Position numbers and translations under genes: made by a program. The notes beneath the pieces are model-generated. The model saw only the letters and a list, made by a program, of their open reading frames with translations. It was not told the DNA's origin and made no database searches. From CAYUZU01 sp964448675 (lineage in GTDB: Bacteria; Planctomycetota; Phycisphaerae; UBA1845; Fen-1342), in assembly GCA_964448675.1 (NCBI GenBank), contig CAYUZU010000019.1, positions 1 to 64,000 on the forward strand: a stretch of 64,000 nucleotides of DNA. Direction: 5' to 3'. Below are positions 7,445 through 17,207 of this stretch, piece after piece (within the stretch, counting starts at the first letter, position 1; each line of letters starts with the position of its first letter).

Positions 7445-9199
7445 GTGTCGACGCCGTGTCCGACCTACGAGGAGCTCGAGCACTACGTGACGGGTGCGCT
7501 GGCACCGGCACCGGCGGCGGCCGTGCGGCAGCATCTGGTGCAATGCGCGGCGTGCCGCCAGCGGTGTGACGAGCTCGACCTCAATGCGGCCCTGCTCGAC
7601 GAATTGCGGAGTATGCGGTCCGACGCATTCGCGACCAGCGTTGCGAGCCCAACCCTGTCGCCGTCGGCACCGACGGTCAGCGTACCGCCACCGCCAGCGA
7701 CCCACGTCGCGCCGCCGCCGGACACGTTTCCCGGCTACGAGGTCCTGGACGAGATCAGTCGCGGGGGCCAGGGGGTCGTGTACCGCGCTTACCAGCTCGG
7801 CACCAAGCGTGAGGTGGCGATCAAGGTGCTGCGCGACGGGCAGTTCGCATCGGATTCGGTGCGACGGCGTTTCGAGCGGGAGATCGAGCTCGCCGCGCAA
7901 CTGCGGCACGCTCACATCGTGACGATCTTCCAGCCCGGTGTGACGGCTTCGGGGATGCCGTACTTCGTGATGGACTACATTCCCGGGCAGCCTCTCAACG
8001 TCTACGTTCGCACGCAGGCGCTGCCGCTGGGAGACGTGTTGCGGCTGTTCCAGCAGGTCTGCGAAGCCGTGCAGTACGCGCACCAGCACGGGATCATCCA
8101 CCGGGACCTGAAACCTTCGAACATCGTGGTGGATACCGACGGCCAGCCGAAGATCCTCGACTTCGGGCTGGCGCGGCAGATCACGGTCGCCGAGCACGAC
8201 CTGACGAGCACGAACCAGGTCATGGGAACCTTGCCGTACATGTCGCCGGAACAGGCCCGCGGTGCCACGGACGAGGTCAGCACGCTGACGGACGTGTACG
8301 CGCTGGGCGTGATCCTGTTCAAGCTTCTGTCAGGGCAGTTTCCCTACCCGGTGGAGGGCACGCAGTTCGACGTCGTGCAGAACATCCTGCATACGCCGCC
8401 GACCTCGCTGACCAGTGCGTGGACGCCGGATTCGGGCGTCGCGGTTCGCTACGCGCCGCGCCCGGGCCGACCGCACTTCGACCGCGACATCGAGACGATC
8501 GTCCTCAAGGCCCTGGCCAAGGAGCCGGCGCGGCGCTATCAGAGCGCCGGCGCGCTCGCCGACGACATCGGCCGCTTCCTCGCGGGCGCGCCGATCGCCG
8601 CCCGGCGTGACAGCACCTGGTACGTGCTGCGCAAGCTCGCCCAGCGGCACCGGGCCGCGACCGTGACGGCGGCGGCAGTGGTTGTCCTGCTCGCGAGCAC
8701 CACGGTCATCAGCACATTCTTCTACGCGCGGGCGCGCGAAGCCCTGGCGGACCGCGGGCAACTCGCGAATCGGCTGCAGGTCGAGTCGGGCAAGCTCGAA
8801 TCGCAATACGCGGGCGTCCACGCCGCGCTGCAGCGGCAGTCGCTGGGGTGGTTTCTGCACGCCTGGCACGGCGGCCAGGAGGATCTCGCGCGACGGATCC
8901 TGTCCAACACGCCCGCAACGGTGCCGGAGCATACGGCGATGCTGTACCTGCTCGATGCGGACATGACGGCGGAGGCGCTGCTGGCAGAACTGCCGGAGGC
9001 CGCGCCGCTGGCGTGTTTTGTCGCGGCCGAGCGGGCCCTGCGGGCCGGCGCGCGTCCCGCGGCGGCAGACTGGTATCGACGGTGTGTTGCGGCCCGGGGC
9101 GAAGGACGCCTGGCCGACGCCGCCCGGGCGCGGCTGGCCGAGCTCGGCGTGCCGGTCACGACCGGTCGTGCGGAGACGGAGGTGGGAGGAACGCCATGA
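7445..9199 (+). CDS. Membrane Ser/Thr protein kinase with N-terminal anti-sigma zinc finger
   Basis: Residues 1-45 hold a zf-HC2-like zinc finger (H30-x3-C34-x2-C37). A Pro-rich linker follows, then a Hanks-type kinase from about residue 98: glycine loop SRGGQGVVY, catalytic Lys127 in VAIKVL, HRDLKPSN at 219-226 and DFGLA at 239-243, with an APE-like MSPEQA. All key residues are intact, so it should be active. One membrane helix lies at about 405-427, followed by ~150 Ala/Arg-rich residues outside. The GTG start is preceded by GAGGA. The stop overlaps the next start (ATGA), so it is translationally coupled to the pseudopilin gene. Confidence 0.9.
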   Translation: MSTPCPTYEELEHYVTGALAPAPAAAVRQHLVQCAACRQRCDELDLNAALLDELRSMRSDAFATSVASPTLSPSAPTVSVPPPPATHVAPPPDTFPGYEVLDEISRGGQGVVYRAYQLGTKREVAIKVLRDGQFASDSVRRRFEREIELAAQLRHAHIVTIFQPGVTASGMPYFVMDYIPGQPLNVYVRTQALPLGDVLRLFQQVCEAVQYAHQHGIIHRDLKPSNIVVDTDGQPKILDFGLARQITVAEHDLTSTNQVMGTLPYMSPEQARGATDEVSTLTDVYALGVILFKLLSGQFPYPVEGTQFDVVQNILHTPPTSLTSAWTPDSGVAVRYAPRPGRPHFDRDIETIVLKALAKEPARRYQSAGALADDIGRFLAGAPIAARRDSTWYVLRKLAQRHRAATVTAAAVVVLLASTTVISTFFYARAREALADRGQLANRLQVESGKLESQYAGVHAALQRQSLGWFLHAWHGGQEDLARRILSNTPATVPEHTAMLYLLDADMTAEALLAELPEAAPLACFVAAERALRAGARPAAADWYRRCVAARGEGRLADAARARLAELGVPVTTGRAETEVGGTP

Positions 9200-10029
9200 A
9201 GCGACCGTGCCGGTATCTGCCGTCGTCGGCGAGGCGCCCGGCGTTCACACTGATCGAGCTGCTGGTCGTGGTGGCCATCATCGCGTTGTTGATCTCGATC
9301 CTGCTGCCGGCGCTGCACGGGGCGCGCCGCAATGCGCGCAATTGTGCGTGTCTGTCGAACCTGCGGCAACTGGGTATCGCGTGGCACACTTACCTGGATG
9401 AGCACAAGGGTGGGTTTCTCCAGGGGATCAACGTCAACAACAACTTCGGCGGGGCCCAGGGGACGAACCAGGCCGCCCCGCCGCCCTGGACGGACGACCA
9501 GCCGATTCCCAAGGTCCTGAACCGCTACGTCGGGCTCGATCTGATCGCGCCCGTCGAGCAAGCCGAGATCTTCCGCTGTCCGGCGGATCGCGGCGTCGAC
9601 GTTGCATCCCCGACGCACTACCAGTACTACGGCACGAGCTATACGACGAACACGATCATCGTTGGGCCGGACCAGTTCTACATCGACGGTGAGTATCCGG
9701 GCACGAACCCGCGCTTCGTGCAGCTCGCGCTGCAGAAGGTCAACCGGGAGCTGAAGAACCTCACCCGGGCGCGGGTCACCACGCACGAGGCCGAGCTGAT
9801 GCTGCTCGCGGACGCGACGTGGTTCTATGCGTGGAACACGGGTGCGACGCCGGAGAAAGCCTGGCACGGCAAGATCGCCCGGCACAACCTGTGTTTCCTG
9901 GACGGGCACGCCAGGCCGGTGCGGCTGCACCGGCGTATCTTCGGGACCGAGGCGTACCAATTGATCCCGTTTCGCAAGTTGGCCCAACTGACGGCGCAGT
10001 TCCAACCGCCGCCGTGGCCGGAGGATTGA
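9196..10029 (+). CDS. Type II pseudopilin-like protein with C-terminal DG motif (DUF1559-like)
   Basis: The 277-residue product starts with a prepilin-type leader and helix (R-R-P-A-FTLIELLVVVAIIALLISILLPAL), cleaved before Phe by prepilin peptidase in this family. Near the C-terminus HGKIARHNLCFLDGHA matches the H-x9-DG pattern found in the large planctomycete pseudopilin families. The protein should sit in the inner membrane and feed a type II secretion or pilus-like assembly. The ATG at 9196 overlaps the kinase stop. It is followed 52 bp later by a giant exported protein, which may be a client of that machinery (inference). Confidence 0.88.
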   Translation: MKRPCRYLPSSARRPAFTLIELLVVVAIIALLISILLPALHGARRNARNCACLSNLRQLGIAWHTYLDEHKGGFLQGINVNNNFGGAQGTNQAAPPPWTDDQPIPKVLNRYVGLDLIAPVEQAEIFRCPADRGVDVASPTHYQYYGTSYTTNTIIVGPDQFYIDGEYPGTNPRFVQLALQKVNRELKNLTRARVTTHEAELMLLADATWFYAWNTGATPEKAWHGKIARHNLCFLDGHARPVRLHRRIFGTEAYQLIPFRKLAQLTAQFQPPPWPED

Positions 10030-10081
10030 GGCCTATGCGCGGGGAGGGTGAGCCCTCGCGATCACCTGGGAGGACGCGAAG

Positions 10082-13000
10082 ATGTTGTCTGCAGTGCACA
10101 CGCTGAACGTCATTCTTGCTCTCGCGGTTACCACTGGCGCCGGTGCGACTGTGATTTACGTCGATGATGACGCGGCCGGGCCGGGCACGGGATTATCGTG
10201 GCAGGATGCGTTCCCGAATCTTCAGGCTGCACTCGATGCTGCGCTGGCGGATCCGAACGCAACCGAGATTCGTGTGGCGGGTGGCACGTACGTGCCGTCG
10301 CTGTTGACGGACCCGAACGATACGCGTTCGGCGACGTTCTTGCTGGGAGACGGGATATCGCTGCATGGGGGCTATGCGGGCGATCCGAACGAGCCGGAGT
10401 TGCGTGATATTTCGTTGTACGAGACGGTGTTGAGTGGTGATCTGAGTGGGGATGGTTCGGTTCGGGTGTACAACGTGTTGCGGACGCCGGGGACTAGTGC
10501 GCAGATTTACCTGGATGGGTTGACGGTTCGGGATGGACTGGCGGACGGTTCAGGGGATCCGTGGGACCATCTTGGGAATGGTGGTGGGCTGTACATTGCA
10601 GATGACGTGGTGGAAATTCGTCGGTGTCGGTTCCTTTCGAACCGGGCGGGCTATGGGGGTGGTGGGGTATACGCGTACGCTGGAGAATGGGCGCTGATTG
10701 GCTGTTATTTCCAGGGGAACCGGGCATCGTACGGTGGTGGGGTGCGGAACCGGGCGGATTTGACGGTGCTGGGCTGCGAGTTTTTCGAGAACCGGGCTCT
10801 GAATGTTGACCATGGTGCGGGTGGGGGGCTGTACAACTCGGCGTTGGAAGGGCCGGTGGTTGTGGTTGCGAACAGCGTGTTCGTGGAGAACTTCGCGCTT
10901 GAGGAGGGTGGCGGGCTGGTGGCGGCTTGGGGGATCGACGTGACGGCTACGAACTGCACGTTTGTGGGAAACGCGGCGGGCACGGGCGGTGGAGTGGCTT
11001 CGATGTGGCCGGACACGGAGGTGGTGCTGACGAACTGCATTCTGTGGGGCAACGAAGCGACGGGGGGTGGCCAACAGGGCGCGGTGCTGGAGGAAGCGGC
11101 GCTGACGATCTCGTACAGTGATGTTCAGGGGGGTGGCGCGGGGATTAGTGCGACGGGCGGCACGCTGAACTGGGGGCCGGAGAACATTGCCGTAGATCCG
11201 CTGTTCGTCAGTGGGAGCTACCCGGTCTACGACCTGCGTCTCACCCACCAGTCTCCCTGCATTGACGCGGGAGACTGCGCACTGCTGCCATTGGACTCTT
11301 TCGATTTGGACGAGGATGGAGATGTGAGCGAGCAGTGTCCAGTGGATGGTGATTGGCAGGCCCGTCGCATTGAGCACCCGGACGTCGAGGACGGGGGGAC
11401 GTGCTCGTATCCAGCGGTTGACTTCGGTGCGTTCGAGGCTTCGAGTGAGCGCTGTTTCCTGGTTGCGTCGCGCGTCTATGTGCCGGAGGGCCAGCTGGCC
11501 AGTACCGACGTTCATCTCGCGTGGGATCCGGATGCGGCCATCACGGTGACAGTGACGCTGGAGGCGGGTGGTGACGAGGACTTGACCATTTACGAGGGGC
11601 AGACGCTGGAGTTCGATTCGGGCAACTTCTGGGTGGGGCAGGCGATCACGTTGGCGGCGGCGGAAGATGCGGACCATGTGTTGGGGGAAGCGGTGCTTCG
11701 GATATCGGCGGAGGGTCTTCCGGACACGTTGTTCACGGCGCAGGAGGTGGAGAATGACGTGCCGTCTCAACTGTACGTGCGTGCGACGGCACCGCCGGCG
11801 GGCGATGGTGGCAGCTGGGCCACGGCCTATGCGGACCTGGAGGACGCGCTGGCGTTGGCCCGGAGCAGCGCGATGCCGACAGACATCCGGATAGCGGGTG
11901 GCACGTACGTGCCGTCGCTGTTGACGGATCCGAACGATACGCGTTCGGCGACGTTCTTGCTGGGAGACGGGATATCGCTGCATGGGGGCTATGCGGGCGA
12001 TCCGAACGAGCCGGAGTTGCGTGATATTTCGTTGTACGAGACGGTGTTGAGTGGTGATCTGAGTGGGGATGGTTCGGTTCGGGTGTACAACGTGTTGCGG
12101 ACGCCGGGGACTAGTGCGCAGATTTACCTGGATGGGTTGACGGTTCGGGATGGACTGGCGGACGGTTCAGGGGATCCGTGGGACCATCTTGGGAATGGTG
12201 GTGGGCTGTACATTGCAGATGACGTGGTGGAAATTCGTCGGTGTCGGTTCCTTTCGAACCGGGCGGGCTATGGGGGTGGTGGGGTATACGCGTACGCTGG
12301 AGAATGGGCGCTGATTGGCTGTTATTTCCAGGGGAACCGGGCATCGTACGGTGGTGGGGTGCGGAACCGGGCGGATTTGACGGTGCTGGGCTGCGAGTTT
12401 TTCGAGAACCGGGCTCTGAATGTTGACCATGGTGCGGGTGGGGGGCTGTACAACTCGGCGTTGGAAGGGCCGGTGGTTGTGGTTGCGAACAGCGTGTTCG
12501 TGGAGAACTTCGCGCTTGAGGAGGGTGGCGGGCTGGTGGCGGCTTGGGGGATCGACGTGACGGCTACGAACTGCACGTTTGTGGGAAACGCGGCGGGCAC
12601 GGGCGGTGGAGTGGCTTCGATGTGGCCGGACACGGAGGTGGTGCTGACGAACTGCATTCTGTGGGGCAACGAAGCGACGGGGGGTGGCCAACAGGGCGCG
12701 GTGCTGGAGGAAGCGGCGCTGACGATCTCGTACAGTGATGTTCAGGGGGGTGGCGCGGGGATTAGTGCGACGGGCGGCACGCTGAACTGGGGGCCGGAGA
12801 ACATTGCCGTAGATCCGCTGTTCGTCAGTGGGAGCTACCCGGTCTACGACCTGCGTCTCACCCACCAGTCTCCCTGCATTGACGCGGGCCTTTCGGCTCC
12901 CGACATCAATGCTCATGCAGCGGGTATGCAAGCTGCGCCAGGCATCGACTTCGATCTTCACGTACGACGCGTCGATGATCCGAACACGCCCGGTGGAGCC

Positions 13001-16000
13001 AGAACAGACCCCGTGGTCGATCTCGGCGCATACGAGTTCGGCGGAACCCCGATCCCGACGCGAGTATACGTGAATCGTAGCGCAACCACCTCGGATACCG
13101 GTGTTAGCTGGGACAGTGCATTTCACGATCTTCAGTCGGCAATGATGACGGGACTTGCTGCTGCGGGCGATGTGCACGAAGTGTGGGTTGCGCGGGGGAG
13201 CTACGCACCCTGTACCCCCGGTGGTGATCGTGCCACGTCGTTTTCGCTTGTCCGTGGCGTGTCAATCTACGGCGGCTTTGAGGGTGGCGAGTCCTCTCTC
13301 GCGGAATGCGATCCGAATCTCAATGAGACCATCCTCACAGGTGACCTGAATGGCGACGACATCCTTGGAGACCCCAACACCACTACGGATAACAGTTATC
13401 ATGTGGTGAGTGCGTCAGGCGTTGACGGAACCGCGCTGCTCGACGGGTTCACGATTACCGCGGGTAATGCAAATGGAGGCAGTCTTCATAATCGTGGGGC
13501 AGGTGTGTTGCTGTACCGTTCAGCTCCTATGTTACTGCGTTGCGTGCTTGACATGAATAACGCAGACGAAAGCGGGGCCGCGATCTATGCGGAGAGGAGT
13601 TTGGCCATCCTGTCCGGTGGGACCATTCGTTCAAACACAGCGGCAACCGGCGATGGCGGGATGATCGCGCAAAGCGACCTCACACTGGCTGACTGGCTGA
13701 TCCTCGGCGGAGATCCGGAAAGCGAGACGGAGGAGCTAGTCTTGATTTCCAGTCGATTGAGCGGTCAAGTTGGCCTGTGGCTGCTGCCGCGGGCCCGGCT
13801 CCGTGTGGTATCGTCTCCCTGGCATGACCCGACGGTCATTCAGACGACCGTCTGCGGCGTTGGCGACATCATCATCGACCCTGGCCAGCAGCTGAACCTC
13901 GAAGACGGCGCGATCATCGACCTGTCGGGCCGAGACCCGAACGATCCCAACGGTCCGTGTGCCGATCCGAACAGCTTCGCCGACTGGGGCACGATCTATG
14001 TCGACGGCACGCTGGTCTGCCGCGATTCGACCATTCGCAACACCAATGTCCGCGTCAACGCCGGTGACCTCGCGGACGGCACGACGATCTATAACAATGA
14101 GATCAACCTGCTGCAGAACCCGCCCGGCTGGGGCGGCGAGTTCTTCGTCGAGGGCACGTCGATCATCGAGTGCAACGTCATCCGATCCGAGGGCGACCGC
14201 TACCTCGACCTCGACCCGGACCCGGCGCTCGACCCCAACGATCGCCCCATCATCCACGACAACCGCATCTACGTCACCATCCTGCAGGGCGTCGCGGGCG
14301 ACCAGGGCGAGCTGCTCGAGCTGCGCGCGGTCGACTACGATCACGACGACCCCAATCTCGGCGCCGGCCAGTCTGGCGCGTATGAGCTGTCGGACAGCAG
14401 CGGCTACGCCGACACCTGGGCACTCGAACGGCTCGAGGTATGGCCCGCCGCCAAGGTCAACCTGACCAACCGCCAGGGTTTCGTGTTCCAGGATCCGAAC
14501 GGCGCGGTGCCCGAGGCACTCTATGTTAGAGAGCTCAAGCTTCATCCCGACGCCGTGCTGAACACGGGATTGCAGCGCGTGTACTACCAGGAACTGGTGG
14601 GCGTGGATCCCGACGGCGTCGAGATGCCGCTGACGCGCGACCCCGGCGACCTCGCGGCCCCCATGGAGAACGGCAGCCGGATTGTTGACCACCCGCTGCT
14701 GGGCTATTCGCTCAAGGTCATCGAGATGGAGGACGACACCGAGTTCGACGTCCGCGTTCGGCAGCGGCTGCGTGATCCGGCCGACAGCCAACCCGGTCAG
14801 CCCGGTTACGGCGGCAACCCGAGCGATCCGCCGCTGGAAGGGCAGGTTGCGCGCAGCGATGATTTCGCGGACCCCAACAACGGCATCATGAAGATGTTCA
14901 CCCAGGCGCCGGGCAAGCAAACTGCGCTCTCCGTTGCCGCGCACGGTGCCTTTGCCCGCGCCGGCGACGAGGACATCCTCGTCGAGTTCGATTATCGCTT
15001 CTGTGGCGGTGCGGATCCCAACATGGTTCTCCTTGTGTACCTCAGCGACGCGCCCGAGCCGCGCGATCCGGCCGACGAGAACTGGTCCGAGCACTTCCTC
15101 GAGATTGCCCGGGTGTATCCGCCGCCGCCGGGCCGGCCAGGGGCGATCGGCGATCCGCGCTTCGCGACGTTCTCGGGCACGTTCGACCGCCAGCACCTGA
15201 ACTTTACTCGCGGCACATATGTCGAGCTCGAGCTGCGCGGTGGCGTCGATGAGTACGGCCACGGCCTGCCGGCCTGTGTCGAGATTGACAACTGGGATCC
15301 GCAGATTGAGTGCACGCTGACGTGTTTGGACCTGTCGGGCAACAACGTGGTCACCGGGCAGGACTTCCTGCTGCACCTGGCCGAAGCGGGCGCGACGGTG
15401 GTGGCCGGTCGCGGCTGTCTCGATGCGCCCTTCGCCACGAATCGCTATGTCGACCTGGACGACGTTCTCGCGCTGGACACGCTGCTGTCGGCCGATCCGC
15501 CGCCGGGCAACTACTGCGAGCCGCCGCTGCCCGACCCGAACCTCGGCAGCTTGGTCGATCCGGCCAGCTGGCCCGCCGCTGGTCTGCTGATCGCCGGCAA
15601 GCCGGTAGGCAACGCCGGCCGTACGCTGCAGGACGACCGGCTGTACGGCTTCGATGGCGAAAGCCTCGCGACGCCGCTACTGCCCGCCAGTGCGGCGCCG
15701 TATCACGGCAATGGGCGGCTGATCAAGGGCCCGGGCGGGGTGGTGTACCAGCTGCACGCGACCCAGGGCCTGGTCCGGCTCGACACCGCCGCACGGGAGA
15801 TTGCGCCGTTCAGCCAGGATGTCAACGGCCAGATGGTCTATGTCGGTGTGCAGCCTACAGGCGACATCTACGGCTACACCGGCGACCTGGGTGGCTACCC
15901 GCAGAGCCTGCCGCTGCTGGACGTGGCGTTTGATCATGACAACCCCGGTGTCGTGTACGTTGTGCCGGTGGTGGTCGCATCGACGACGTACTTCCCGCCG

Positions 16001-16966
16001 CCGTTTGATGATGAGCCGTATCCGTACTACAAGGCGGCGGCGCAGTTGACGCGCCAGCCGGAGGGCTCGTACCAGATCACACAGGTCTATGGGCTCGAGC
16101 CGGCGCTGGATCCGTGTACGAACACCGTGCCGCCGAATGCCAGTGCGTGCCAAGTGCAGGGCCAGTGCGAGATCGAGTTGGACAGCGAGGGGAATGTGCT
16201 GGTGCTGAGCGCTTCCGGGCAGAGCGAGAGCAACGACTGGCTGGTGGTGTACAACGCCACGACCGGCAGCGAGCAGGTGCGAATCGCGCTGACCGAGATG
16301 CATCCGGGGCTCGGTAACCCGACGACGCTTTGCGCTTCGCGGCATACGCCGGGGCGGCTGTACCTGAGCTCGGAGCTGGATCCGGATCCAAATGACAACC
16401 AGTTGCTGCTGTACACGTGCACGCTCGATCCGGCCCAGCCGACCGAACCGCTGGTGGTCACCGGTGAAACCGCCGTGCAATGTGATGGCGTCTTGCCGGG
16501 CGATTATGGCTATGGGCACCTGCTGCTGGCGACGGCGGTGTTGGAGTCGCCGGACGACGGCACGGTGCAGGTGTTGGGCCTGAGTCTGGCGCGCGTGGCC
16601 GCCAATCTGCCGCAGAATGATCCCCTCTACCAGGATCTGTTCTGCGACACGTGTCCGCTGGCAGCGCAGGCGTGGCACGCCATTGTTCCGGCCAACGATG
16701 GCGAATCGACCCGAGGGACCGGTCGCGACGTGGTGACCGCGACGGCGTTGACCGGGCAGGATCTCGCGCTGCCGCTGTCGGCGGTGTTGCTGCTAAGGGG
16801 CGACCTGACCGGCGACGACCGCGTGAACGCAGCCGATCTGGCGGCCTTTGCCGGCTGCATGGCCGGCCCGGGCAACCCCGCCGCTTGCGACGACTTGACC
16901 GAAACCCGCGCCGACGCCGACGCCGACAACGACATCGACCTGGCAGATCTGGCGCAGCCGCAATAG
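10082..16966 (+). CDS. Giant secreted right-handed beta-helix protein with internal duplication
   Basis: The 2294-residue protein has a signal peptide, then IYVDDDAAGPGTGLSW and repeated parallel beta-helix (PbH1/polymorphic outer-membrane-like) turns such as NGGGLYIADD and GGGVYAYAG. Residues ~66-396 are repeated at ~605-935 with no amino-acid change, joined by a unique ~208-residue linker of beta-sandwich character. A third beta-helix stretch follows, then a long part rich in D-P-N turns. The C-terminus has a dockerin-like calcium module (GDLTGDDRVNAADLAAFAGCMAGP ... DADADNDIDLADLA). The ATG follows GGGAGGA. It is probably a cell-surface or matrix protein; no catalytic site is evident. Codon choice in the duplicated part (G/T-rich) differs from the last 3.5 kb (C-rich). 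Confidence 0.85.
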   Translation: MLSAVHTLNVILALAVTTGAGATVIYVDDDAAGPGTGLSWQDAFPNLQAALDAALADPNATEIRVAGGTYVPSLLTDPNDTRSATFLLGDGISLHGGYAGDPNEPELRDISLYETVLSGDLSGDGSVRVYNVLRTPGTSAQIYLDGLTVRDGLADGSGDPWDHLGNGGGLYIADDVVEIRRCRFLSNRAGYGGGGVYAYAGEWALIGCYFQGNRASYGGGVRNRADLTVLGCEFFENRALNVDHGAGGGLYNSALEGPVVVVANSVFVENFALEEGGGLVAAWGIDVTATNCTFVGNAAGTGGGVASMWPDTEVVLTNCILWGNEATGGGQQGAVLEEAALTISYSDVQGGGAGISATGGTLNWGPENIAVDPLFVSGSYPVYDLRLTHQSPCIDAGDCALLPLDSFDLDEDGDVSEQCPVDGDWQARRIEHPDVEDGGTCSYPAVDFGAFEASSERCFLVASRVYVPEGQLASTDVHLAWDPDAAITVTVTLEAGGDEDLTIYEGQTLEFDSGNFWVGQAITLAAAEDADHVLGEAVLRISAEGLPDTLFTAQEVENDVPSQLYVRATAPPAGDGGSWATAYADLEDALALARSSAMPTDIRIAGGTYVPSLLTDPNDTRSATFLLGDGISLHGGYAGDPNEPELRDISLYETVLSGDLSGDGSVRVYNVLRTPGTSAQIYLDGLTVRDGLADGSGDPWDHLGNGGGLYIADDVVEIRRCRFLSNRAGYGGGGVYAYAGEWALIGCYFQGNRASYGGGVRNRADLTVLGCEFFENRALNVDHGAGGGLYNSALEGPVVVVANSVFVENFALEEGGGLVAAWGIDVTATNCTFVGNAAGTGGGVASMWPDTEVVLTNCILWGNEATGGGQQGAVLEEAALTISYSDVQGGGAGISATGGTLNWGPENIAVDPLFVSGSYPVYDLRLTHQSPCIDAGLSAPDINAHAAGMQAAPGIDFDLHVRRVDDPNTPGGARTDPVVDLGAYEFGGTPIPTRVYVNRSATTSDTGVSWDSAFHDLQSAMMTGLAAAGDVHEVWVARGSYAPCTPGGDRATSFSLVRGVSIYGGFEGGESSLAECDPNLNETILTGDLNGDDILGDPNTTTDNSYHVVSASGVDGTALLDGFTITAGNANGGSLHNRGAGVLLYRSAPMLLRCVLDMNNADESGAAIYAERSLAILSGGTIRSNTAATGDGGMIAQSDLTLADWLILGGDPESETEELVLISSRLSGQVGLWLLPRARLRVVSSPWHDPTVIQTTVCGVGDIIIDPGQQLNLEDGAIIDLSGRDPNDPNGPCADPNSFADWGTIYVDGTLVCRDSTIRNTNVRVNAGDLADGTTIYNNEINLLQNPPGWGGEFFVEGTSIIECNVIRSEGDRYLDLDPDPALDPNDRPIIHDNRIYVTILQGVAGDQGELLELRAVDYDHDDPNLGAGQSGAYELSDSSGYADTWALERLEVWPAAKVNLTNRQGFVFQDPNGAVPEALYVRELKLHPDAVLNTGLQRVYYQELVGVDPDGVEMPLTRDPGDLAAPMENGSRIVDHPLLGYSLKVIEMEDDTEFDVRVRQRLRDPADSQPGQPGYGGNPSDPPLEGQVARSDDFADPNNGIMKMFTQAPGKQTALSVAAHGAFARAGDEDILVEFDYRFCGGADPNMVLLVYLSDAPEPRDPADENWSEHFLEIARVYPPPPGRPGAIGDPRFATFSGTFDRQHLNFTRGTYVELELRGGVDEYGHGLPACVEIDNWDPQIECTLTCLDLSGNNVVTGQDFLLHLAEAGATVVAGRGCLDAPFATNRYVDLDDVLALDTLLSADPPPGNYCEPPLPDPNLGSLVDPASWPAAGLLIAGKPVGNAGRTLQDDRLYGFDGESLATPLLPASAAPYHGNGRLIKGPGGVVYQLHATQGLVRLDTAAREIAPFSQDVNGQMVYVGVQPTGDIYGYTGDLGGYPQSLPLLDVAFDHDNPGVVYVVPVVVASTTYFPPPFDDEPYPYYKAAAQLTRQPEGSYQITQVYGLEPALDPCTNTVPPNASACQVQGQCEIELDSEGNVLVLSASGQSESNDWLVVYNATTGSEQVRIALTEMHPGLGNPTTLCASRHTPGRLYLSSELDPDPNDNQLLLYTCTLDPAQPTEPLVVTGETAVQCDGVLPGDYGYGHLLLATAVLESPDDGTVQVLGLSLARVAANLPQNDPLYQDLFCDTCPLAAQAWHAIVPANDGESTRGTGRDVVTATALTGQDLALPLSAVLLLRGDLTGDDRVNAADLAAFAGCMAGPGNPAACDDLTETRADADADNDIDLADLAQPQ
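10277..12888 (+). repeat. 995-bp direct duplication (10277-11271 and 11894-12888)
   Basis: The two copies align at a constant offset of 1617 bp. I found one difference, C at 10312 versus T at 11929, which is synonymous. The encoded proteins are identical from AGGTYVPSLL to SPCIDAG. The spacer of 622 bp is unique. Confidence 0.9.
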
Positions 16967-17103
16967 ACGGGAAAACGGTTGATCCGAAGATAGGCGATGG
17001 TGCGCCGTCCGCTGTTCCGGGCTCGCGGTATGCTGCGCCGGCGGTGCGTGGCCGCCCGCATTGATTAACGCGATCCCAACAGACTCCCGGCAACGGATTT
17101 CGG

Positions 17104-17132
17104 TTGTATTGGGCGTTACGAGTCCGTATAGT
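17104..17132 (+). promoter_or_regulatory. Possible sigma-70-like promoter for the 17208 gene
   Basis: TTGTAT and TATAGT are separated by 17 bases about 75 bases before the start. A short inverted repeat (ATAGT-gcaat-ACTAT) overlaps the -10 element and could be an operator. The -35 box is weak. Confidence 0.35.
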
Positions 17133-17207
17133 GCAATACTATCGGAAGAAAGGGGGCGGAGCTTGTTCGCCGCCGGTACGCACTTCTAGGTGTCCAGGGA
17201 GAAAACC

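Noticed and set aside
10277..12888. CRISPR or satellite array in the repeated part of the giant gene
   Set aside because: There are only two long coding copies with a 622-bp spacer; no short regular repeats or spacers exist.
13736..15376. 546-residue open frame on the minus strand inside the giant beta-helix gene
   Set aside because: It results from C-ending codons in the plus-strand gene; composition is typical of an antisense frame and no RBS is present.
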